A stretch of 64,000 nucleotides of DNA from Sphingobacterium sp. CZ-UAM (GTDB lineage: Bacteria > Bacteroidota > Bacteroidia > Sphingobacteriales > Sphingobacteriaceae). A program made the position numbers and the translations under genes. The stretch spans positions 1,798,001 through 1,862,000 of the forward strand of contig NZ_MTCM01000001.1 of NCBI RefSeq assembly GCF_002000245.1. The letters run 5' to 3'. Positions 36,194 through 43,115 of this stretch are shown piece by piece (within the stretch, counting starts at the first letter, position 1; each line of letters starts with the position of its first letter). The notes under the pieces were generated by a model. That model searched no databases. It saw only the letters and a list, made by a program, of their open reading frames with translations, and was not told where the DNA came from.

Positions 36194-36786
36194 TTTATGG
36201 CTTTCACGGCTGCGATCGCGAGGTCGCAATGAATGTATTGACACTTAAGCAACCTCTCAAAGGTAGTGTCAATAATTATGACTGGTTGGGAAATGGCATG
36301 TATTTCTGGGAAAATAGTCAATCAAGAGCCCTTGAATACGCCCAACATCTTAAAGAAAATCCTGGAAAATCAAAAAAACCAATAAAAAATCCCTTTGTTA
36401 TTGGTTCAGTAATCCATCTAGGTAATTGCTTAGATCTTTTGGACTATGAAAAACTAAGCTTATTGAAATTTGGATATGAGATTTTGGAAGCTACGCTAAA
36501 ATCGCAAAATAAACCAATACCCAAAAATAAGCCACTTGGAAATTTACAAGAATTAATGCTTAGAGATCTGGACTGCGCTGTTATAGAGACCTTGCACAAA
36601 GCCCGAATTGATGGAAATCTTACACCATTTGACAGTGTCAGAGGCGTATTTTGGGAAGGAGAAGAACTATATCCCAATGCAGGATTTAGAGAGAAAGACC
36701 ATATCCAGATCTGTATAAGAAATCCAAATTGCATCAAAGGTTTCTTTCTACCTAGAGATATTAACACTAAATTTACATTGGTTTAG
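36169..36786 (+). CDS. Probable ADP-ribosyltransferase-like toxin
   Basis: 205 residues. The N-terminal IVYGFHGCDREVAMNVL and the following NNYDWLGNGMYFWENSQSRA, then LEYA, recall ART-fold proteins (DUF3990-like logic: HG-D near the start, then D-x-G-x-G-x-YFxx with an alanine-rich helix). A later VRGVFWEGEELYPNAGFREK, then DHIQICIRN, could supply the catalytic glutamate region. No signal peptide, so it acts in the cytosol. It overlaps the small gene before it, giving the order antitoxin then toxin. The toxin role is inferred; an enzyme for nucleotide or RNA modification is equally possible. Confidence 0.5.
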   Translation: MYSRGSGIVYGFHGCDREVAMNVLTLKQPLKGSVNNYDWLGNGMYFWENSQSRALEYAQHLKENPGKSKKPIKNPFVIGSVIHLGNCLDLLDYEKLSLLKFGYEILEATLKSQNKPIPKNKPLGNLQELMLRDLDCAVIETLHKARIDGNLTPFDSVRGVFWEGEELYPNAGFREKDHIQICIRNPNCIKGFFLPRDINTKFTLV

Positions 36787-36984
36787 CTATTCAACACCAC
36801 CAGACTACAAAAGGATAGTCACTCTACTTTTTTCATTCAAAATAACGCTGAATATTAATAAAATAACTATTTCGTCGACTTTAATATCATGCTTATTTAA
36901 AAGAAGGCCTCTAGGCTTTAGCCATATATTAACCTATTTTATGAAAAGTATGCCAATTGGATTTGGCATATCTAAAATACAAAT

Positions 36985-38196
36985 TTATTTATGTCTTTTT
37001 GCAATTGGATTAACCTCTTGTTCTTCCGCTTCCATCTCTCGTCCTCGGAGAGCCTGTACCTGGAGTAAACAAACTAGTGTCTGTTGGCTCAAATATTGTG
37101 CTCTCTATAAAGTCTCGAGCGAATTTTGAACGTTCATTTTCAGGTAAGTTTATAGTTATGGTGCCTCTGAGCATTTCATTTTTTGTTTTAGATAGTACTG
37201 TAAAATTGATTAAATTATTACCCTTACTATAGAAAAATCTTCCGTCTATGTTACTGTTTTTAACATATTCCTGCACTATATTCTCTTTCGGTTCAACTAC
37301 ATATATTGTGCTAATATACCAGTTGGTTAATTCTTCTATACTTTTTGCTGGCGTTGGGTTAATAGCCCATGATATTTTTAATAATCCAACATAACGTACA
37401 CTGGTTCCCCATGACGATCTACGTGACTCTCCTTCGAGAGGTACGCTAACGCTATACATAATATTATGATAGGCCATATTATTGGAAAGCTTGTCAAGCG
37501 TTTTGTCTATTAATGCATTGTGAGTTGGATCATAAAATTTATTATCGAGACTGTCTGATGTTGCGTTTACTCTATTGACATTGGTAATTCCATAATTATC
37601 AATATATTTATTTGACACCTTTGAAATAATATCTTGTTGAGCAAATGCTCCTGTCGTAACGAGTAGAAACAAGATCATTGAAACAAGAATCTTCATTGTA
37701 ATTTTAATTAAGGGGTACATGGATCTGTTTTTATTATATTTCCTTGATCATCTTTTTTGACGATTTTATTATTATTAATATCAGTTATTTTTTGCTTACT
37801 TAAATTAAACATTTTATTATACATTTTTATAAGAATTGATTCTCCTCCTAATTGTTTTTCACTTGTAGAGGCAGGTTCACCTATTCCATTGTTGATAAAG
37901 TATGATGTTAATGCATCTATATACTGTTTATTTGCTCTAGCTTGTACTTTATTAAACTCCCCTGCCATAATGGAGAACAACAAAGCGTTTTTAATTGTGA
38001 CTGTATATACATAATCTCCACTAACTATAATAGATGCAAAATTCGTGAGATAATTCGTAAGTTGGCTTTCTGTCATTAGTCCATTGTCAACCACATTTTT
38101 AATATTAATCGCAGCGTTGAACAAGTCCGAAGGACTTGGAGCATTTCCACTTGGATGGTTATGTATAAAAACTAGGGTATAGTCTTCCTGAGCACT
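36985..38196. repeat. Tandem duplication, left copy
   Basis: About 1.2 kb that matches 39334-40545 at a constant offset of 2349 bp with no net length change over both coding regions. At the right edge similarity stops sharply inside the JAB-motif gene (after GAGCACT). Confidence 0.85.
37010..37696 (-). CDS. Secreted protein paired with the JAB-motif protein, copy 1 (possible immunity protein)
   Basis: 228 residues from MKILVSMI; the frame extends 8 codons upstream, but this start gives a clean signal peptide (LLVTTGAFAQQ) and lies 12 bp past the preceding stop. The mature protein has PLEGESRRSSWGTSVRYVGL, LLKISWAINPTPAKSIEELT, and a charged tail (GSPRTRDGSGRTRG). No family recognised. A near-identical paralogue is at 39359. 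Each copy follows a JAB-motif gene, so an immunity or accessory function is plausible. The periplasmic location implied by the leader would fit neutralising a toxin delivered there. Confidence 0.6.
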   Translation of the reverse strand: MKILVSMILFLLVTTGAFAQQDIISKVSNKYIDNYGITNVNRVNATSDSLDNKFYDPTHNALIDKTLDKLSNNMAYHNIMYSVSVPLEGESRRSSWGTSVRYVGLLKISWAINPTPAKSIEELTNWYISTIYVVEPKENIVQEYVKNSNIDGRFFYSKGNNLINFTVLSKTKNEMLRGTITINLPENERSKFARDFIESTIFEPTDTSLFTPGTGSPRTRDGSGRTRG

Positions 38197-38586
38197 TTCT
38201 TGATCCATATCTGGTCAGGTCTATACTCCCTTAACCGAGCATAGACGGCGGTACCCGACGCATCTGTCGAGAAACCCATCATGGCATAGCCCTTTTGGCT
38301 TATCGAATCCGCCAGCGGAGCAAAATTGACCTTTCCCCTCAGTGGTACCAGATAGGAATATTTCCCGCTTTTGGTATTCACTTCTTTAACTGCATCATCC
38401 CACATCAGATGATCCTCCTGTCGGGATTGTTGTTGAAGATTTAAGCGAAACTTTTTGCTTCACAAATTCGGAACGCTTCCTTGAAAACTCCTTAAGGGTT
38501 TTCAGGTTAAAGGCTCTTTTGGGGTCTTGGGAAGAATCAATTTCCCGCTGTTCCTGCTTATGGCAACCTAATAGTACCAGCAGAAA
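37708..38586 (-). pseudogene. Composite broken gene: lipoprotein leader fused to truncated JAB-motif region
   Basis: Three frames run end to end on the minus strand. First, FLLVLLGCHKQEQREID...STTIPTG, a lipoprotein leader without any start codon. Next, after a frameshift near 38410, DHLMWDDAVKEVNTKSGKYS through LREYRPDQIW. Finally, after another break near 38208, SAQEDYTLVFIHNHPSGNAP through DPCTP. The last part is a near copy of residues ~173-338 of the intact gene at 40057. It looks like a recombined effector gene in which a common N-terminal region met a C-terminal domain and then decayed. The last frame (166 residues) could still be expressed from an internal ATG at 38208. Confidence 0.65.
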
Positions 38587-38592
38587 TTACAG

Positions 38593-38617
38593 GACGGACA
38601 AGACTGGAAAATGTCCC
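38593..38617 (-). promoter_or_regulatory. ECF-type promoter motif, one mismatch (GGGACAT-N14-CGTC)
   Basis: Minus strand GGGACAT (38617-38611), 14 nt, CGTC (38596-38593). It sits right against the truncated lipoprotein leader, leaving no room for a start codon, so the original 5' end of the gene has been deleted. Confidence 0.45.
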
Positions 38618-38783
38618 GAGAAAAAATGAAGTATTTTTACACAAGGGTATAAAAGGGTACCCCTCTTCTATCGGGAACCTCCACGCTTCGCTCATTTTTT
38701 TAACTGTTTTCTTTTGTCTATGGCAACCTTTTGCCTCGTCAGGAATGCATATAAAATAAATTATTTATCTTAATACATTGATT

Positions 38784-39050
38784 ATGAAACATTCTGAATT
38801 GACAATTGATCAATCCTTTTTAGAAAAGGGTTTGACTGCTAAAGCTAAAGACCTTATTCTGCTTTACGAATCTGGTGATACCAAATCGCTTGAATTGTTT
38901 TCCGAAACTTTAAGTTTTGGAGATCAGATTAATATACAATCTTATTTAAGTGATTATTATCAAAATATCAGCCCTGACACTTTCATGTATTTTGATATTA
39001 TAAGAACTTTTAGATTTGATAAATTAATTATTACTGTAAACGAATTTTAA
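38784..39050 (+). CDS. Hypothetical 88-residue protein
   Basis: 88 residues from the ATG at 38784 (a TTG two codons earlier is also in frame). Acidic and helical at the start (LTAKAKDLILLYESGDTKSL), no leader, no motif recognised. It is flanked by two short sequences that are adjacent in the related region upstream of 41264, so it may sit on a small inserted cassette. Its stop codon lies inside a perfect 48-bp palindrome. Probably a cytosolic accessory or immunity-type protein; this is a guess. Confidence 0.5.
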   Translation: MKHSELTIDQSFLEKGLTAKAKDLILLYESGDTKSLELFSETLSFGDQINIQSYLSDYYQNISPDTFMYFDIIRTFRFDKLIITVNEF

Positions 39051-39085
39051 GAAAAGCCTTTAAAGGCTTTTCTTAAAATTCGTTT
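39038..39085 (+). terminator. Perfect 48-bp palindrome spanning the stop codon of the 88-residue gene
   Basis: 24-nt arms with no mismatch and no spacer, centre between 39061 and 39062 (GAAAAGCCTTTAAAGGCTTT core), followed by TTTTTCC. It works at least as a strong terminator. The full-length perfection is unusual and the stop codon TAA is part of the left arm. Confidence 0.7.
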
Positions 39086-39280
39086 TTCCTCTTTCTCCCA
39101 CCACCTTTTTTTTGTATCCATTCTTTTCGGAAAACTTTTATATTCCCTCCAGTCCTCTATCTTGTTTCCTCAATTCATGGATCATTTGTCTGACCCAGTC
39201 CAATTCTTTTCTACAGTTCAGAATAACGCTCGTTTTTTTGTACAGTTATTTTACGGTCAAAAAAAGTTTATGTACTGTAC

Positions 39281-39314
39281 TAAAAAAATAAGCCTAGATT
39301 ATATCTAAGCTTAT
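39281..39314 (-). terminator. Rho-independent terminator of the JAB/partner operon, copy 2
   Basis: Minus strand stem ATAAGCTTAGA/TCTAGGCTTAT with one mismatch and a short loop, followed by TTTTTT, 45 bp after the stop of the gene ending at 39359. Confidence 0.75.
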
Positions 39315-39333
39315 CATAGTTCTAGTAGCATCG

Positions 39334-40545
39334 TTATCTATGGCTTTTTACAGTTGGATCAGCCTCTTGTTCTTCCGCTTCCATCTCTCGTCCTCGGAGA
39401 GCCAGTGTCGGGACTAATCAAGCTGGTGTCTGTTGGCTCAAATATTGTGCTCTCAATAAAGTCTCGAGCGAATTTTGAACGTTCATTTTCGGGCAAGTTT
39501 ATGATTATATTGCCTCTGAGCATTTCATTTTTTGTTTTAGATAGTATGGTAAAACTGATTAAATTATCCTCTTTATTATAGATAAAACTACCATCTAAGT
39601 TACTGTTTTTAACATATTCCTGCACTATATTTTCTTGCTTATCAAACTCATAAATCGTTTTAATATACCAGTTGGTTAACTCTTCTATACTTTTTGCTGG
39701 GGTTGGTTGGATAGCCCACGATATTTTTAATAATCCAAAATAGCGTACACTGCTACCCCAAGACGACCTGAGTGATTCTCCTTCGAGAGGTACGGTAACG
39801 CTATATACAATATTATGATAGGACATATTATTGGAAAGTTTGTCAAGTGTTTTGTCCATTAAAGGACTATATTTTGGATCAAAAAAATTTTTGTCGATAC
39901 TGTCTAATATTGCGTTTACTTTATTGACATCGGTAATACCATTATTATAAATATATTTATTTGACACCTTTGATATAATATCTTGTTGAGCAAATGCTCC
40001 TGTGGTAACGAGCAGGAACAATATCATTGAAACGATAATTTTCATTGTAATTTTAATTAAGGGGTACATGGATCTGTTTTTATTATATTTCCTTGAGCAT
40101 CTTTTTTGACGATTTTATTATTATTAGCATCAGTAATTTTTTGCTTACTTAAATTAAACATTTTATCATACATTTTTATAAGAATTGACTCTCCTCCTAA
40201 TTGTTTTTCACTTGTAGTGGCAGGTTCACCTATCCCATTATCGACAAAATATGTTGTCAAGGCGTTCTTATACTGTCTAGTTGCTTCAGCTTGTGCTTTG
40301 TCAAATTCCCCTGCCATAAGTGAGAACAACAAAGCATTTTTAATTGTGACTGTATATACATAATCTCCACTAACTATAATAGATGCAAAATTCGTGAGAT
40401 AATTCGTAAGTTGGCTTTCTGTCATTAGTCCATTGTCAACCACATTTTTAATATTAATCGCAGCGTTGAACAAGTCCGAAGGACTTGGAGCACTTCCACT
40501 TGGATGGTTATGTATAAAAACTAGGGTATAGCCTTCCTGAGCACT
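39334..40545. repeat. Tandem duplication, right copy
   Basis: Matches 36985-38196 at an offset of 2349 bp; the two copies differ by scattered substitutions only. This copy carries the intact JAB-motif gene. Confidence 0.85.
39359..40045 (-). CDS. Secreted protein paired with the JAB-motif protein, copy 2
   Basis: 228 residues from MKIIVSMI, with the same cleavable signal peptide as its paralogue at 37010. The two proteins have equal length with substitutions concentrated around residues 30-60 and 120-160, a pattern compatible with diversifying partner recognition. It follows the intact JAB-motif gene by 11 bp and precedes a terminator. Function unknown; immunity or accessory role inferred from the pairing. 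Confidence 0.6.
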   Translation of the reverse strand: MKIIVSMILFLLVTTGAFAQQDIISKVSNKYIYNNGITDVNKVNAILDSIDKNFFDPKYSPLMDKTLDKLSNNMSYHNIVYSVTVPLEGESLRSSWGSSVRYFGLLKISWAIQPTPAKSIEELTNWYIKTIYEFDKQENIVQEYVKNSNLDGSFIYNKEDNLISFTILSKTKNEMLRGNIIINLPENERSKFARDFIESTIFEPTDTSLISPDTGSPRTRDGSGRTRG

Positions 40546-41073
40546 CCATGTTGGTTTGAAACTAATACTATTAGTTTTATTGTCGGTATACGGTGTGCCC
40601 ATATTGATTGAATTTGGTACGTCTGGATCGGAAAGTGTTCCAGCAACGCCCCATTCCACACTCCTATCTTTGATTTGAGCTATCGCTGCCCGAATAGCGG
40701 CATTATTGGCAAGTTCATTTGCCCGCCTTACACCGTCGCATTCGGTATTTTTAGTCTGCTGTACAATTAACTGCAATGGTGAAGGGCTTGTGGTTGTGGG
40801 ACTACCAACAACAGGAGGAACAAAATTGGGCCAGTAGTCTATTAGGTTAAACGACTGCCCTGTATTTGGATTAACTGTAACTTCTGGAATCCAAATGGTT
40901 GTCCCGCTTCCGGGGAAGCCAGGACTGGGGCTAAGATTACATTCGGAACATGCGGTCATACCTTCAACACAAATAAAATAGGGATCATCAATCCCGCATG
41001 CAGGCTGGTTAAATACATTCCTGCTCAGTCCAATAAAGGATATCAGTAAAATCAATTTATAATAAATTTTCAT
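40057..41073 (-). CDS. Secreted protein with JAB/MPN-like metal motif
   Basis: 338 residues. Leader MKIYYKLILLISFIGLSRNV, then a Cys-rich segment with PACGIDDPYFICVEGMTACS and ECNLSP, then a Pro/Ser/Thr linker. Residues ~180-215 carry YTLVFIHNHPSGSAPSPSDL, close to the JAMM motif of RadC/JAB domains (HxHPSG...PS..D), but with one residue fewer between HxH and the Ser-x2-Asp. It may be a periplasmic or secreted peptidase/hydrolase used as an effector. Its ATG overlaps the stop of the small upstream ORF (ATGA), so they are coupled. The motif is seen; catalytic activity and effector role are inferred. Confidence 0.6.
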   Translation of the reverse strand: MKIYYKLILLISFIGLSRNVFNQPACGIDDPYFICVEGMTACSECNLSPSPGFPGSGTTIWIPEVTVNPNTGQSFNLIDYWPNFVPPVVGSPTTTSPSPLQLIVQQTKNTECDGVRRANELANNAAIRAAIAQIKDRSVEWGVAGTLSDPDVPNSINMGTPYTDNKTNSISFKPTWSAQEGYTLVFIHNHPSGSAPSPSDLFNAAINIKNVVDNGLMTESQLTNYLTNFASIIVSGDYVYTVTIKNALLFSLMAGEFDKAQAEATRQYKNALTTYFVDNGIGEPATTSEKQLGGESILIKMYDKMFNLSKQKITDANNNKIVKKDAQGNIIKTDPCTP

Positions 41074-41264
41074 TTGTTTCTGTTTTTTAGGTTCATGGTT
41101 TTGTCATATACTTTCGCATACCGGCCATTCTTTGAATAAAAAGCTCCTTTAAAAATTCCCGTAGTTGACCAAATAAAAACATAGCCGGAAAAATCTTCTG
41201 AGTTTATTATTTTTTTGTAATTAGAGAAATCATGTCCTGTCAATGTTAATTTTTTGGCTTTCAT
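41070..41264 (-). CDS. Small ORF coupled to the JAB-motif gene
   Basis: 64 residues, no signal peptide, basic, with FSGYVFIWSTTGIFKGAFYS and KNGRYAKVYDK, which reads like an internal beta-rich piece of a larger lipoprotein. The stop overlaps the next ATG by 4 bp. The upstream side shares a GTCCCGAGAAAAA...AAGGGTATAAAAGG block with the region upstream of the composite pseudogene, but the CGTC half of the promoter motif is gone. It may be the remnant of a longer leader gene that was deleted, rather than an original short gene. Confidence 0.45.
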   Translation of the reverse strand: MKAKKLTLTGHDFSNYKKIINSEDFSGYVFIWSTTGIFKGAFYSKNGRYAKVYDKTMNLKNRNK

Positions 41265-41414
41265 TTTCTGCTTATTTGAATTGTCCCGAGAAAAAGAAAA
41301 TAATTTTATACAAGGGTATAAAAGGCAAACGTTTCTTTTTTCAGTTCATAATATCGGTCGTTTTTTTGTACTGGATCTGCGATTGCTGATTTAAATATTT
41401 CTATATTAAAATTC

Positions 41415-41480
41415 TGTACATTTTCGTTGTACATTAAATCAAATTACATTATATTTGTTTTACATGAGTAAAGTGTAATT
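41415..41480 (+). promoter_or_regulatory. Resolvase promoter region with inverted repeats (possible res/operator)
   Basis: TGTACA-N7-TGTACA at 41415-41433 and AATTACA...TGTAATT at 41442-41480 flank a TATATTTG -7 element (41450-41457), directly upstream of the serine recombinase. This is the usual place for recombinase binding subsites and autoregulation. Confidence 0.45.
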
Positions 41481-42044
41481 ATGATCATTGGATATGCAAG
41501 AGTCAGCAAGTTTGACCAAAATTTAGATTTGCAAATTGATGCTTTTAATAAAATCGGGATTGAAAAGATTTTTGTAGACAAAGTAAGCGGTGTAAAATCT
41601 GAAAAACCTCAGCTAAATAAATTATTGGACTTTACCCGGCAAGGTGATACTTTGACGGTTTGGAGGTTAGATCGGGTCGGAAAGACTACAGTAGGTTTGA
41701 TTAAGTTTGTTACCGAATTAAATGAAAAAGGAATACATTTCAAATCTATTTCTGAAAACATTGATACGAGTTCAGCATCTGGTAAATTAATCTTTCAAAT
41801 TTTTTACGTGCTTGCCGAGCATGAACGAAATGTACTTATTGAACGGACGAATGCAGGTTTAAAATCTGCCAGAGAAAGAGGAAAAAATGGAGGTCGACCA
41901 AAAGGTATGACCGAAAAATATAAAAAGATTGCCCCATTAGTGAAAGCTTCATACGAAAGTATGGATCTCTCTGTTGAGGAAATTATGAAGGCTTTCAAAA
42001 TAGGTAGTAAAACAACTTTTTATAAAATTATAAATCTTAAATAA
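41481..42044 (+). CDS. Serine recombinase (resolvase/invertase family)
   Basis: 187 residues. The catalytic domain opens MIIGYARVSKFDQNLDLQID with the nucleophile serine in ARVS, followed by LTVWRLDRVGKTTVGLI (the family usually has RLDRLGR/S) and FYVLAEHERNVLIERTNAG. The C-terminal helix-turn-helix is short (SVEEIMKAFKIGSKTTFYKI). Full length for a Tn3-type resolvase or DNA invertase. It catalyses strand exchange between short sites. No transposase of a Tn3 element is in the window, so it probably serves the island or a lost element. Confidence 0.9.
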   Translation: MIIGYARVSKFDQNLDLQIDAFNKIGIEKIFVDKVSGVKSEKPQLNKLLDFTRQGDTLTVWRLDRVGKTTVGLIKFVTELNEKGIHFKSISENIDTSSASGKLIFQIFYVLAEHERNVLIERTNAGLKSARERGKNGGRPKGMTEKYKKIAPLVKASYESMDLSVEEIMKAFKIGSKTTFYKIINLK

Positions 42045-42046
42045 CG

Positions 42047-42660
42047 ATGAATAAGAACTTTTATAATATACCAAATACAAATATTTTGATACTAGTTGAG
42101 CCGAAGTAGGAAAACATCGCGCAATACCAGCTGAATATGTAAAGTGTGTCATCGAAGTTAAAAACCAGCTCACAAAGAACACAGTTAAGGACGCTTTAAA
42201 GCAATTGGAGAAGTTAGATCATTTGGTTATGCTGGCACAATATTACTCTAACGATTTTTATTTACCAATAAACTTTTTTAGTTATATGATATTTATAGAA
42301 TCGAATGGCAATGATTTAAGTATGCTGGACGTATTAATGAATAAGGAGAGTATAATAAAATCTAATTTTACTGGTGCTGTAATACTAAAAAGTAAAGAAA
42401 CAGGTAATTCTACTGGGATGATCGACCTTATTTTTTCCGGACAGCATCTCCCCGTTAGCACAAATGATTATGATTTCTATAATTTCGGATTATCAAAACC
42501 TGTAGAAAATGAATCTGAGAATGGAAAGCTCTTTTCGTATACCAAGATTTCCTGGGCAGAGCATTGTTTTGCTAAATTTGCGTTTGACTTAATCGCAAAA
42601 CTCAATGGAAGGTATATTCCAGGCTCACTCTCTAGTCTACATGGATACTCAAATTCTTAA
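42047..42660 (+). pseudogene. Frameshifted nuclease-like gene (DUF6602-like)
   Basis: The frame beginning MNKNFYNIPNTNILILVEPK stops at a TAG, while the neighbouring frame reads AEVGKHRAIPAEYVKCVIEV, then KNQLTKNTVKDALKQLEKLD and on to the stop at 42660. Joining them needs one indel near 42108. The motif VKCVIEVKNQL, with an acidic residue then E-x-K, resembles the PD-(D/E)xK-type core of DUF6602 proteins (PAEYVxxVIEVK). The downstream 151 codons remain open. Family call tentative; the frame break is seen directly. Confidence 0.55.
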
Positions 42661-43006
42661 ACTTGCTCTATACATAACAACTTTTCGATCATCATATTCA
42701 ATTTGGAAATGTAATTATGAGATGATTACAGTAGTCAACTGGATAAGTTTCTATTTCAGATAAAAAAGAAAGCCCGAATTCAGTTTGGAAATTGAGTATA
42801 GCAAATGTAGCTTGTTTAAACTATTTTAAGTTTTATCTTTTCAATATCTTGAATTAGGAAACTTGTAAATAAATGTTTAAATTAGAATTTCAATAAATAA
42901 AAAAACGCACTGAAAACAGCACCAAATTTGGGCCCAAAACTCGCAAACTTGGTGCTGAAAAATGGGTTTAAACAAAATAAAGGCATTATTATGAAGAAAC
43001 GTGAAA
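42661..43006. other. Non-coding stretch at the right edge of the island
   Basis: About 345 AT-rich bp without a credible gene. It contains an inverted repeat at 42917-42930/42944-42957 (CAGCACCAAATTTG and CAAACTTGGTGCTG, one mismatch, 13-nt loop), a possible terminator or recombination-related stem beside the tRNA relic. Confidence 0.5.
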
Positions 43007-43029
43007 TTCGAATCCCGCCTCTTCCGCCA
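43007..43029 (+). other. 3' end of a tRNA-Ser-like gene (probable attachment-site scar)
   Basis: TTCGAAT (T-loop), CCCGC (T-stem), CTCTTCC (acceptor strand), G discriminator and CCA are in perfect tRNA order, but the sequence before TTCGAAT does not match (a T-stem partner GCGGG and an acceptor GGAAGAG are absent). The G discriminator fits tRNA-Ser. Such 3' fragments are left at one end of elements that integrate into tRNA genes. Confidence 0.65.
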
Positions 43030-43036
43030 AGACTGC

Positions 43037-43066
43037 AAAAAAGCTCAACGCAAGTTGAGCTTTTTT
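43037..43066 (+). terminator. Bidirectional terminator behind the tRNA-Ser relic
   Basis: Perfect stem AAAAAAGCTCAAC/GTTGAGCTTTTTT with a GCAA loop, 7 bp after the CCA. It is probably the native tRNA terminator and also serves the convergent gene ending at 43116. Confidence 0.85.
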
Positions 43067-43115
43067 GTTTATGGGGCAAAAGCAGTACCAAGTTTACGAC
43101 CCGCCAGCCTGACCA

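Noticed and set aside
36941..37129. A 62-residue plus-strand ORF at the left edge of the duplication
   Set aside because: It overlaps the 3' end of the secreted partner gene on the other strand and is an antisense shadow.
41262..41287. GGGACAA upstream of the 64-residue ORF as an eighth ECF motif
   Set aside because: The position where CGTC should be holds AAAT and overlaps the start codon, so only half of the motif survives.
41481..43029. Serine resolvase as the integrase that used the tRNA-Ser site
   Set aside because: Integration at tRNA 3' ends is typical of tyrosine recombinases; resolvases of this short type act on res sites. The real integrase is probably outside the window.
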